9,876 nt of DNA, from positions 1,210 through 11,085 of the forward strand of contig DMMB01000090.1 in the NCBI GenBank assembly GCA_003453215.1, read 5' to 3'. Below are positions 1 to 5,486 of this stretch, in pieces; position 1 is the first letter of the stretch; the number at the start of each line of letters is the position of its first letter. Made by a program: the position numbers and the translations under genes. The notes beneath the pieces are model-generated. The model was not told the DNA's origin, searched no databases, and was given only the letters and a program-made list of their open reading frames with translations. This DNA is from Oscillospiraceae bacterium. Its GTDB lineage: Bacteria; Bacillota; Clostridia; Oscillospirales; Ruminococcaceae.

Positions 1-1
1 C

Positions 2-322
2 CTGCCGGTAACGGTGGAATGGGACCTGCACGAGTGGCTGTATGACCGGGATATGAAAGGGGATCTGCCCACACCGGAGGAGCGCTTTGGCATGGAGGAT
101 ATGACCCGGTGCTTTTTCCACTACATGGAGTATGAAGAGCTGGCTGGCGAGGACAACTGCGAAACCCGCGGCATGATCGCCCAGCGGGTGCTGGCCTGCC
201 TGCGGCCGTATGAAGGCCGGGCCGAGAAAATTATTGTGGTATGCCATGAAGGCGTTATCCGCAGCCTGACGGGCCAAAAAGTAGTGGAACTGGGGCAAAT
301 TGTTCCCTTTACATTGGGATAA
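2..322 (+). CDS. Histidine phosphatase domain protein, C-terminal part (5' end outside the window)
   Basis: The frame is open from the window edge to a TAA at 320-322, so about 106 C-terminal residues are visible and the true start lies upstream; the in-frame GTG at 14 has no ribosome binding site. The segment IIVVCHEGVIRSL, with its His codon at 245-247, matches the second conserved catalytic His region of the histidine phosphatase (phosphoglycerate mutase-like) superfamily, usually written VVxHGGVIR. The first RHG motif would be upstream and is not seen. The protein ends 27 bases before the XdhC gene on the same strand, which suggests an operon. Inference: in anaerobic Clostridia, phosphatase domains of this type can be fused to a MobA/MocA-like nucleotidyltransferase next to molybdenum-hydroxylase genes, and that context fits here. 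A free-standing cobalamin-type phosphatase cannot be excluded. The family call is fairly secure; the substrate is unknown. Confidence 0.75.
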   Translation: MPVTVEWDLHEWLYDRDMKGDLPTPEERFGMEDMTRCFFHYMEYEELAGEDNCETRGMIAQRVLACLRPYEGRAEKIIVVCHEGVIRSLTGQKVVELGQIVPFTLG

Positions 323-349
323 CCCCCACAAAATAAAGGAGAGAGAACC

Positions 350-1300
350 ATGAAAGAGAGGCTGGAACTGCTGTACCGCACACTGCAGCAGGGGAACCCT
401 GCTATTACCGCCATGGTAACCGCCTGCCGCGGGGCGACCCCGCGTTCCCCGGGTGCCCTGCTGGTGCGGAGTGCCAAAGCCACTGCCGGCACTGTGGGCG
501 GCGGCCAGGCCGAACATGATATTATCACCGGGCCTGCGGCATCCATGCTGAACCACGGCCCTACCGTCCAGGTGGGGTGGCACCAGTGCCTTTCCGCCGA
601 AGAGCTGCGCCATATGGGGCAGGAATACGGCGGGGAAGAGGAAATTCTGCTGCTGCGGTGGGAGCCAAGGGATCTGCCGCTGGCAGAAGCGCTGCTTTTG
701 GCCATCGGGCAAAATGCCGATTGCTCCCTGCAGATTGAATACAGCGAAAACGGCTGGCAGGGAGCGCTGCTGCCCCGGGCCATCACAAGCGCCGCCCCCG
801 GCCGCTTTACCCTAAAGCTGCAGGAGGGTGGACGGTGCTATGTATTCGGCGGGGGCCATGTGAGCCAGGCATTGGTCCCGCTGCTGGGCGGGGTGGATTT
901 TGCCTGCACAGTGCTGGATGAACGCCCCGAATATGCCACACCCGCGCTGTTCCCTACGGCAGAGACCCGCTGCGGCGCCCTGCCGGAACTGGCCGCCGCC
1001 ATCCCTTTTACTGCGGGGGATAGCATCATCATTATGACGCGGGGGCACCAGGGCGATTATGAGGTGCTATGCGAAGCACTGCGCAGCCCGGTGTGGTACA
1101 TCGGCATGGTGGGCAGCCACCGCAAAATGGAGGCCACCTTCCGCCGCCTGCGGGAAGATGGCTTTACCGAAAGCGACCTGCAGCGCATTACAACGCCGAT
1201 TGGCCTTGCCATTGAGGCCGAAACCCCGGCGGAAATTGCCATCAGCATCACCGCCCAGCTTATCCAGGAGCGAGCCAAAAAGAGGAGGTCTGCCCAATGA
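350..1300 (+). CDS. xdhC: XdhC/CoxI family molybdenum hydroxylase maturation protein
   Basis: This 316-residue protein belongs to the XdhC family, whose known members bind molybdenum cofactor and help insert its sulfurated form into xanthine-dehydrogenase-type hydroxylases in the cytoplasm. The N-terminal XdhC_CoxI domain shows a GATPRSPGALL segment (about residues 28-38) and GTVGGGQAE (about 47-55). The C-terminal Rossmann-like XdhC_C domain starts at about residue 162 with YVFGGGHVSQAL and continues through TRGHQGDYEVL, YIGMVGSHRKM and PIGLAIEAETPAEIAISI. In most relatives the last stretch reads IGLDIGAETPEEIA, so the D and G are replaced here by A and E. The start is fixed by AAAGGAGAGAG a few bases before the ATG. 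Its stop overlaps the ferredoxin start as ATGA, so the two are translationally coupled. No hydroxylase subunits lie in the window; they may be upstream. Family call secure, exact client enzyme unknown. Confidence 0.92.
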   Translation: MKERLELLYRTLQQGNPAITAMVTACRGATPRSPGALLVRSAKATAGTVGGGQAEHDIITGPAASMLNHGPTVQVGWHQCLSAEELRHMGQEYGGEEEILLLRWEPRDLPLAEALLLAIGQNADCSLQIEYSENGWQGALLPRAITSAAPGRFTLKLQEGGRCYVFGGGHVSQALVPLLGGVDFACTVLDERPEYATPALFPTAETRCGALPELAAAIPFTAGDSIIIMTRGHQGDYEVLCEALRSPVWYIGMVGSHRKMEATFRRLREDGFTESDLQRITTPIGLAIEAETPAEIAISITAQLIQERAKKRRSAQ

Positions 1301-1485
1301 TTTTAATTACCCCGGATTTTCCCTGTATCCACTGCGGCGCCTGTGCCAAAGCCTGCAGCCACGGCGTCATCAAAATGGTACCAAACGAGGAGGGAAAGCT
1401 GGTTCCCAAGGTTTCTTTTGCCTCCTGCCGGTACTGCCGCGCCTGCCGCTGGGCCTGCCCGGTCATCCCGCGGGAAGAAGTATAA
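1297..1485 (+). CDS. Small 2x[4Fe-4S] ferredoxin
   Basis: The protein has 62 residues and two cysteine motifs. Cluster one uses C10, C13, C16 and C20 (CIHCGACAKAC), and cluster two uses C44, C47, C50 and C54 with a following Pro (CRYCRACRWACP). This is the bacterial-type dicluster pattern, except that the Pro after the fourth Cys is missing in the first motif (CS). Ferredoxins of this kind are soluble low-potential electron carriers. The start overlaps the xdhC stop (ATGA), and AGGAGG lies just upstream inside xdhC, so expression is coupled to it. Inference: it may carry electrons for the molybdenum hydroxylase matured by XdhC. The second motif is rich in Arg (CRYCRACRW), giving a basic face, which is less usual for an acidic ferredoxin. 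The stop is followed by an intrinsic terminator. Confidence 0.9.
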   Translation: MILITPDFPCIHCGACAKACSHGVIKMVPNEEGKLVPKVSFASCRYCRACRWACPVIPREEV

Positions 1486-1498
1486 GAAGTACTATTGG

Positions 1499-1532
1499 TT
1501 CCCCGGCCCCACTTGCCGGGGAATTTCCTTTT
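1499..1532 (+). terminator. Intrinsic terminator of the xdhC-ferredoxin operon
   Basis: A perfect 9 bp stem (TTCCCCGGC at 1499-1507, GCCGGGGAA at 1515-1523) with a 7 nt loop is followed by TTTCCTTTT. It lies 14 bases after the ferredoxin stop and faces the convergent bactofilin terminator. Confidence 0.88.
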
Positions 1533-1537
1533 AGTCC

Positions 1538-1573
1538 AAAAGAAAAACTCCCCGCTTTACAAAAGCAGGGAGC
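1538..1573 (-). terminator. Intrinsic terminator of the bactofilin gene
   Basis: On the minus strand an 11 bp stem (arms 1562-1572 and 1548-1558) with one G-U pair and a 3 nt loop is followed by TTTTTCTTTT. It lies about 30 bases beyond the bactofilin stop and is oriented for the minus strand. A separate plus-strand terminator stands next to it, so the two convergent units are insulated from each other. Confidence 0.88.
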
Positions 1574-1601
1574 TGCTGTGCGATCGGTAAAAGCCGCAAA
1601 A

Positions 1602-2033
1602 TCAATCCGTCGAAACTTCCGAAACGGTGTAGGTACCGGGGGTCACAGTGACCTGGCCGTTCAGGGCGCCGCCCTCTTCCACCGTCAGTTTGGAAACCTT
1701 CACATCGCTATTGATGACGCCGGTGGCCGTAACAACCAGCTTGCCCACATCGACGCTATCGCCGGTGATGCTGCCCAGCAGTACCAGGTGGTTGGCCTTT
1801 ACGTTGCCCTCTACCGAGCCGGTTTTGCTGATGTAAACATAGCTGGTGGAATTGATATCACCAATCAGCTTGCCGTTGATGCAGATAGGAGAAGCGCCAT
1901 CTACATTACCGGTTACGGAGTTGCGCGCACCGATAATGGTCTCGTACTTGCTCATATCTTCGGTCTTTTTCTTGCTGTTGTCCAACAGGTCAATCTCAGA
2001 AAACTCATCGTCACGTTCGCCAAAAAGCATCAT
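1602..2033 (-). CDS. Bactofilin family cytoskeletal/scaffold protein
   Basis: The protein has 143 residues. After a short charged N-terminal tail (residues 1-28, with a KKK run) comes the bactofilin core from about residue 31, starting ETIIGARNSVTGNV. It shows the regular hydrophobic/glycine periodicity of the right-handed beta-helix: INGKLIGDI, YISKTGSVEGNVKAN, LVLLGSITGDSV, GVINSDVKVSKLTVEEGGALNGQV. Bactofilins polymerise without nucleotide into membrane-associated filaments that position cell-wall enzymes. The M23 peptidase or membrane partner often encoded beside them is not in this window. The start at 2033 is supported by GGAGG at 2041-2045 with 7 nt spacing; a second ATG follows directly. 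The gene is monocistronic, with its own promoter and terminator. Family call confident, cellular task unknown. Confidence 0.88.
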   Translation of the reverse strand: MMLFGERDDEFSEIDLLDNSKKKTEDMSKYETIIGARNSVTGNVDGASPICINGKLIGDINSTSYVYISKTGSVEGNVKANHLVLLGSITGDSVDVGKLVVTATGVINSDVKVSKLTVEEGGALNGQVTVTPGTYTVSEVSTD

Positions 2034-2115
2034 ATTCTTACCTCCAGATATTAACTTATGCTCCCCAGATAACAGAAAGCGCCCCGGCAGTCTTGGCCGC
2101 CGTTGTTCGCCTTTA

Positions 2116-2134
2116 TATGTAGTCGTTCTACATA
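2116..2134 (-). repeat. Inverted repeat at the 5' end of the bactofilin transcript
   Basis: TATGTAG and CTACATA form a perfect 7 bp inverted repeat with a 5 nt loop about 10-28 nt downstream of the predicted transcription start. It could be an operator for a dimeric regulator or a 5'-end hairpin protecting the mRNA. The symmetry is seen; the role is inferred. Confidence 0.5.
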
Positions 2135-2150
2135 AAAACGCTCTTTATCA

Positions 2151-2179
2151 ATTATAGGAACATAATATGATTACGTCAA
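2151..2179 (-). promoter_or_regulatory. Sigma-A promoter of the bactofilin gene
   Basis: On the minus strand TTGACG (2174-2179), a 17 bp spacer and a perfect TATAAT (2151-2156) form a near-consensus promoter. The predicted start near 2144 gives a leader of about 110 nt before the bactofilin ATG. Confidence 0.85.
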
Positions 2180-2354
2180 GGAAAAAATTCCCAAATCGTT
2201 CGAGGAATGTCTCCTTTTCACTCCAAAATTCGTGCGTTTCGTCCATTCTTTACACTTCGCGCTGATTTTCATACATTTCATTCTGTGGTTTTTTCTTCCA
2301 CATTTTTCGTTCTTTTTTGGCGCCGGTTCTTTTCCTCCCAATGAAAAAGAGCGC
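2180..2354. other. AT-rich, strand-skewed intergenic stretch without a supportable gene
   Basis: This stretch between the bactofilin promoter and the structured element is strongly pyrimidine-rich on the plus strand, with many T runs. Only short frames without ribosome binding sites cross it, and none looks like a known protein. A weak plus-strand promoter-like pair (TTGGCG at 2317-2322, 17 bp spacer, AATGAA at 2340-2345) points toward the structured element but matches the -10 consensus poorly. I see no other feature. Confidence 0.5.
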
Positions 2355-2552
2355 AAAAAGGCCCCGCCATGCCGTTGCACCGCGAATAAAACCCCGTCTT
2401 ATGCGACAAGGTGGGTAGCCTCCCGGGCGTTCACGCTCCCTTCTTCCATCTTGCGATGGGAGGTCTGCAATCCGGCCAAACGGAGTTCCGGCTCCCGTGT
2501 AAAAAGTGTTGGATCATATCATACGGTGCTGACGTACACAGCAGGGTGTGCC
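2355..2552 (-). ncRNA. Candidate structured non-coding RNA of about 195 nt (possibly 6S-like; strand uncertain)
   Basis: Several nested stems fit together. Long-range GCACCG (2377-2382) pairs with CGGTGC (2524-2529), with partial pairing of GGCCCC (2360-2365) to the far end. Inside lie an ACGGAG/CTCCCGT hairpin (2480-2498), a CCTCCC/GGGAGG helix (2419-2424 with 2458-2463) enclosing two hairpins (2425-2440 and 2446-2459), and a hairpin at 2391-2412. Read on the minus strand, the two inner loops become GCAA and UGAA tetraloops, the 2391-2412 stem is closed by two G-U pairs and followed by UUUUAUU, and the element ends in GGGGCC plus U5. These points favour the minus strand. A tandem G-A internal loop in the central helix would instead favour plus. 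Length and rod-with-bubble shape resemble 6S RNA, but I do not recognise diagnostic sequence. It could also be a 3'-UTR RNA of the DUF1292 transcript, which has no other clear terminator. Confidence 0.42.
2384..2412 (-). terminator. Possible intrinsic terminator within the structured element
   Basis: On the minus strand ACCTTGTC (2405-2412), a 6 nt loop and GACGGGGT (2391-2398) form an 8 bp stem with two G-U pairs, followed by TTTATT. On the plus strand the same two positions would be C-A mismatches. It may end the DUF1292 mRNA or the candidate RNA. Confidence 0.45.
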
Positions 2553-2593
2553 AATGAATATTCAGTTGACAGATTATGCGGGGAGAGGAGAAA

Positions 2594-2914
2594 TTATTCC
2601 TCCTCATCCTCCTCCAGGAATTCATATTCCTCGCTCAGCTTATCGCGGAAGATTTCGGCAACGCGATCCAGCTCATCTTCATCCAGAATGGCATCCAGAT
2701 AAGCTTCGCCATCTTCATCCAGCTCTTCGCTTACTTTCAGGAAGACCAGTTCGGCCGCTTCCATCAGGGCCTCTTCGGGATCTTCATGGATCGGCTCCAG
2801 CGCCATATATTCGGTACCGTCCATTTCGGCGCAGGCCACAATTTTATATTCGCTTTCGTTGCCGTCTTCGTCCATCAGGGTCAGGATATCTTCGCCCCAG
2901 TTTTCATTTTCCAT
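2594..2914 (-). CDS. DUF1292 family protein (YrzB-like), acidic
   Basis: This 106-residue, very acidic protein matches the DUF1292 family, which is common in Firmicutes and often encoded near alaS and the ruvX-like gene; its function is not established. The conserved core is at the N-terminus: DILTLMDEDGNESEYKIVACAEMDGTEYMALEP, spanning residues 9-41 when read in two pieces (DILTLMDEDGNE, then the YKIV..MDGTEYMAL strand). A helical, Glu/Asp-rich extension follows, ending in EEDEEE. The start at 2914 has GGAGG at 2923-2927 with 8 nt spacing. The gene stands alone on the minus strand, back-to-back with the isomerase gene, not in the usual alaS neighbourhood. No cysteine motif or membrane segment is seen. 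Family assignment is fairly confident; no role can be given. Confidence 0.8.
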   Translation of the reverse strand: MENENWGEDILTLMDEDGNESEYKIVACAEMDGTEYMALEPIHEDPEEALMEAAELVFLKVSEELDEDGEAYLDAILDEDELDRVAEIFRDKLSEEYEFLEEDEEE

Positions 2915-2947
2915 AGTAGGTTCCTCCTTTGGTTTTGCTCTGCCTCT

Positions 2948-2976
2948 ATATTATGCGAAAATGGCTCCAAAGTCAA
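2948..2976 (-). promoter_or_regulatory. Sigma-A promoter of the DUF1292 gene
   Basis: On the minus strand TTGACT (2971-2976), a 17 bp spacer and TAATAT (2948-2953) lie about 35 bases upstream of the start codon. It is divergent from the isomerase promoter, with -35 elements 7 bp apart, so one regulator could act on both. Confidence 0.75.
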
Positions 2977-2983
2977 CCGATAC

Positions 2984-3013
2984 TTGTATTCTGCCCCGCA
3001 AATGCGGTATAAT
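2984..3013 (+). promoter_or_regulatory. Sigma-A promoter of the peptidyl-prolyl isomerase gene, with palindromic spacer
   Basis: TTGTAT (2984-2989), an 18 bp spacer and a perfect TATAAT (3008-3013) form the promoter. The spacer holds a perfect inverted repeat CCGCA-AA-TGCGG (2996-3007), and TGCCCC/GGGGCA (2992-2997 and 3014-3019) flank the -10 as a wider repeat. These are candidate operator half-sites. Confidence 0.75.
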
Positions 3014-3053
3014 GGGGCAAAGAAAATTACCAAATGAAAGGAAACGAAATCCT

Positions 3054-3788
3054 ATGGCATTAAAGCAGTTTACCGAGTGCACCGGCCCCCGCGCCATTAT
3101 GCACACCAACATGGGCGATATTACCATTCAGCTTTACCCGGAGGTTGCCCCCAAAACCGTCCAAAACTTTGTAACGCTGGCCAAAAAGGGCTATTATAAC
3201 GGCCTGATCTTCCACCGCGTCATCAAGGACTTTATGATTCAGGGCGGCGACCCCACCGGCACCGGCGCCGGCGGCGAAAGCATCTACGGCGCGAAGTTTG
3301 AGGATGAATGCAGCCAGGAGCTGCACAATTTCCGCGGTGCGCTGAGCATGGCCAATGCCGGCCCCAATACCAACGGCAGCCAGTTCTTCATTGTGCAGAA
3401 CAGCCAGGCGCCCACCAAGGATGTGGATGCCCTGGCGGTACAGGTGGCCTGCTATGAGCTGCTGAACGGCGCCAAGCGCCAGGTGCAGGAGATGCAGGAG
3501 GCGCTGGAGGACGCCCCCAAAATTCAGGCCTACATCGATGAAGTAAACACCAAGCTGAACGATTATCAATCCACCGGGCTGCCGGAAGAGGTAAAAGAAT
3601 ACGCCACCGAAATTGCCCAGAAGTACGCGGAAGTAGGCGGCACCTTCCACCTGGATTTTGCCCACACCGTATTTGGCCAGGTCATCGACGGTATGAAGGT
3701 GGTGGACAACATTGCTAATGTACGTACCGCCCGCGGCGACCGCCCCCTGCATGATGTCACCATCGATTCCATTGATATTGTAGAGTAA
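3054..3788 (+). CDS. Cyclophilin-type peptidyl-prolyl cis-trans isomerase with an internal insertion
   Basis: This 244-residue cytoplasmic protein (no signal peptide) should catalyse cis-trans isomerisation of X-Pro bonds. The cyclophilin core is clear: MGDITIQLYPEVAPKTVQNF (residues 20-39), FHRVIKDFMIQGGDP (53-67) with R55, F60, M61 and Q63 in the classic active-site pattern, then LSMANAGPNTNGSQFFIV (97-114), and HTVFGQVIDGMKVVD (204-218). Between FFIV and the closing strand lies an extra stretch of about 80 residues (117-197). It is largely Gln/Glu/Lys-rich and predicted helical, where ordinary bacterial cyclophilins have about 10 residues. The position of the usual active-site Trp (WLDGKH) holds His199 (HLDFAH), which may lower activity or cyclosporin binding. 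The ATG at 3054 is preceded by AAAGGA and a strong promoter; an in-frame open stretch upstream runs through that promoter and is not coding. Confidence 0.93.
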   Translation: MALKQFTECTGPRAIMHTNMGDITIQLYPEVAPKTVQNFVTLAKKGYYNGLIFHRVIKDFMIQGGDPTGTGAGGESIYGAKFEDECSQELHNFRGALSMANAGPNTNGSQFFIVQNSQAPTKDVDALAVQVACYELLNGAKRQVQEMQEALEDAPKIQAYIDEVNTKLNDYQSTGLPEEVKEYATEIAQKYAEVGGTFHLDFAHTVFGQVIDGMKVVDNIANVRTARGDRPLHDVTIDSIDIVE

Positions 3789-3810
3789 AATCATTTTGCC
3801 AAAGGAAAAG

Positions 3811-3837
3811 GCCCCCGCCATACGGCAGGGGCTTTTT
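3811..3837. terminator. Bidirectional intrinsic terminator between the isomerase and ABC ATPase genes
   Basis: GCCCCCGCC (3811-3819) and GGCAGGGGC (3824-3832) form a 9 bp stem with one mismatch and a 4 nt loop, followed by TTTTT on the plus strand. On the minus strand the mismatch becomes a G-U pair and the stem is followed by CTTTTCC. It therefore serves both convergent genes. Confidence 0.87.
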
Positions 3838-3855
3838 CGATTGGATTTGCAATCA

Positions 3856-5049
3856 TCAGAATTCGAGATTTTTTCCGGTTTCCGGGCTGAACACGTGCAC
3901 CACATTGCCGCCAAAGGTAAAGGCAATGGGCTGGCCGATGCCAAAGCTGGCATTGGTAGCGCCCTGCATACTCATGGTCTGCACAATAATGATGGTATCC
4001 CGGCCGAAGGCCTGCAGGTGCAGGTGAACCGCGCTGCCCATCATCTCGCTGACATCGACAGTGCCATGGATCATCTGCTCGCCCTCACCGGCCAGCATAA
4101 TATGCTCCGGGCGAACCCCCAGCACCACCGGGCCGGGCTGAACATTCTTTTCTGCCAGGCGGGCCTGCTTATCATCGCTGAGCACCACATGGGCATTGGC
4201 CAGCTGAACGGCATACTTGCCATCGGGATCACGCTGCAGCTGAGCATCAAAGGTATTCATACGCGGCATGCCGATAAAGCCGGCCACGAACAGATTGGCA
4301 GGGTGATCGAAGACCTCCTGTGGTGTGCCCACCTGCTGAATTTCACCGTCTTTCATAATAACGATGCGGTCGCCCAGCGTCATGGCCTCGGTCTGATCGT
4401 GGGTAACATAGATGAAGGTGGTATCAATGCGCTGCCGCAGCTTGATGATCTCGGCACGCATCTGGTTGCGCAGCTTGGCATCCAGGTTGGAAAGCGGTTC
4501 ATCCATCAGGAATACCTTGGGATTGCGCACAATGGCGCGGCCGATGGCCACACGCTGCCGCTGGCCGCCGGAAAGCGCCTTTGGCTTGCGGTCCAGGTAT
4601 TGGGTAATATCCAGAATTTCTGCTGCTTCCTTTACCTTACGGTCAATCTCCTGGGGATCGACGTGGCGCAGCTTCAGGCCAAAGGCCATATTCTCATAAA
4701 CCGTCATGTGGGGGTACAGGGCATAGTTCTGGAAAACCATTGCAATATCCCTGTCTTTGGGAGGAATGTCATTGACCAGTTTGCCATCGATGTACAGCTC
4801 GCCGCCGGAAATTTCCTCCAAGCCGGCAATCATCCGCAGCGTAGTGGATTTGCCGCAGCCGGAAGGGCCAACCAGTACAATAAACTCGTTGTCCTTAATT
4901 TCCAGGTTAAAATCGTGAACCGCCAGCACCCCTTCTTCGGTCACCAGCAGGTTATTCTTCTTTTCCTTTTCCGGCTCGCCTTTCTTTTTCTTTTTTTCGG
5001 CTACCGCGGGGTACACCTTTTTGATGTTTTTCAGTACGACATTTGCCAT
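3856..5049 (-). CDS. Sugar ABC transporter ATP-binding protein, MsmX/UgpC-type
   Basis: This 397-residue cytoplasmic ATPase energises carbohydrate ABC importers of the CUT1 class. The nucleotide-binding domain shows Walker A GPSGCGKST (61-69), the Q-loop FQNYALYPHMTVYENMAFGL (106-125), signature LSGGQRQRVAIGRA (159-172), Walker B VFLMDEPLSNLD (179-190) and the switch His217 (VTHDQTEAM). The C-terminal regulatory OB/TOBE region includes VLGVRPEHIML. Between the first strand (VVLKNIKKVYP) and LAVHDFNLEI there is an extra Lys/Glu-rich stretch of about 27 residues (16-42). No permease or binding-protein gene is nearby, which fits the shared, multitasking ATPases such as B. subtilis MsmX; that role is inferred. 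I chose MANVV as the start because relatives begin there. An in-frame ATG lies 6 bases upstream, and the frame stays open to 5199 with no ribosome binding site. The SD before the chosen ATG is weak. Confidence 0.92.
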   Translation of the reverse strand: MANVVLKNIKKVYPAVAEKKKKKGEPEKEKKNNLLVTEEGVLAVHDFNLEIKDNEFIVLVGPSGCGKSTTLRMIAGLEEISGGELYIDGKLVNDIPPKDRDIAMVFQNYALYPHMTVYENMAFGLKLRHVDPQEIDRKVKEAAEILDITQYLDRKPKALSGGQRQRVAIGRAIVRNPKVFLMDEPLSNLDAKLRNQMRAEIIKLRQRIDTTFIYVTHDQTEAMTLGDRIVIMKDGEIQQVGTPQEVFDHPANLFVAGFIGMPRMNTFDAQLQRDPDGKYAVQLANAHVVLSDDKQARLAEKNVQPGPVVLGVRPEHIMLAGEGEQMIHGTVDVSEMMGSAVHLHLQAFGRDTIIIVQTMSMQGATNASFGIGQPIAFTFGGNVVHVFSPETGKNLEF

Positions 5050-5258
5050 TTGCATTGCTCTGATCGGGCTGCCTTTGCAGCGCCTTTCTCGCACCGGGGA
5101 AAGCAAAATTCCCCGCGCTTTACGGCAGGTCTCCACACTGCCGCACCGGGAGCTTCCGGCGGGTGGTTCCTCCTTTGTTTCGTCCCGGTCGGCCATCAAG
5201 TGGAGTGGCCGGCAGGATCGGAATATTGATTTTACTGTCGGAAACGATTCCAGCAGCT
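5050..5258 (-). promoter_or_regulatory. Long structured leader of the ABC ATPase mRNA with a stranded Shine-Dalgarno
   Basis: The predicted transcript starts near 5258 and leaves about 209 nt before the ATG. A strong AAAGGAGG (GGAGG complement at 5169-5173) lies about 120 nt upstream of the start and has no start codon at a usable distance. Between it and the ATG are three hairpins: 5141-5162 (CCGC/GCGG outer pairs), 5095-5115 (7 bp CGGGGAA/TTCCCCG) and 5066-5084 (GCTGC/GCAGC). The first two share the 9-mer CGCACCGGG (plus strand, 5142-5150 and 5090-5098). A further stem of 5 bp lies upstream (5190-5211). I do not recognise a riboswitch class. Cis-regulation of translation is inferred, not shown. 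Confidence 0.5.
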
Positions 5259-5264
5259 AAGGCC

Positions 5265-5293
5265 ATTGTAGCACCCCTGCAGCGACTTGTAAA
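5265..5293 (-). promoter_or_regulatory. Sigma-A promoter of the ABC ATPase gene
   Basis: On the minus strand TTTACA (5288-5293), a 17 bp spacer and TACAAT (5265-5270) are in good consensus. It is the only convincing promoter upstream of the ATPase and makes a long leader necessary. Confidence 0.72.
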
Positions 5294-5386
5294 TGAAAGT
5301 CCGCTTTTTCGCCTCACTTTTTGTGGAACTGTCATAAAACGAGGGGCTGGTTTGGTGATTTTGTCAAGGAAAAAGCGGTGTGGGGC

Positions 5387-5416
5387 TTGGCGCAGTGGCC
5401 GCAAATGGTGTATAAT
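5387..5416 (+). promoter_or_regulatory. Sigma-A promoter of pepD
   Basis: TTGGCG (5387-5392), an 18 bp spacer and a perfect TATAAT (5411-5416) lie about 70 bases before the pepD start. The short leader contains a 7 bp inverted repeat, GCAGGGA (5429-5435) with TCCCTGC (5453-5459), whose function is unknown. Confidence 0.78.
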
Positions 5417-5486
5417 AGCGGCATAAGGGCAGGGAACCGCTGCATTTTTCTCTCCCTGCACATTCCCGGAAAGGAAGCGTTTTGTT

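Noticed and set aside
1059..2054. 331-residue plus-strand frame crossing xdhC, the ferredoxin and the bactofilin
   Set aside because: It runs through three well-supported genes and two terminators in the wrong frames.
2148..2246. Minus-strand 32-codon frame beginning MDETHEFWSEK between the structured element and the bactofilin gene
   Set aside because: There is no Shine-Dalgarno, it runs straight through the near-consensus bactofilin promoter, and it resembles no known family.
2232..2702. Plus-strand frame over the 2180-2593 gap, ending in a Ser/Arg-rich tail
   Set aside because: The Ser-rich tail is the antisense of the acidic DUF1292 tail, and there is no ribosome binding site.
2859..3053. 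In-frame extension of the isomerase upstream of 3054
   Set aside because: It overlaps the divergent DUF1292 gene and both promoters; the sequence has no cyclophilin homology and the real start has a promoter and SD-like sequence.
5050..5199. N-terminal extension of the ABC ATPase by 50 residues
   Set aside because: The 5199 start lacks a ribosome binding site, the extension covers the hairpin-rich leader, and family members begin at the MANVV-like position.
3796..5229. Long plus-strand open frame opposite the ABC ATPase
   Set aside because: It is the antisense shadow of a GC-rich gene with clear Walker motifs; the translation is His/Gly/Leu-rich without motifs and has no ribosome binding site.
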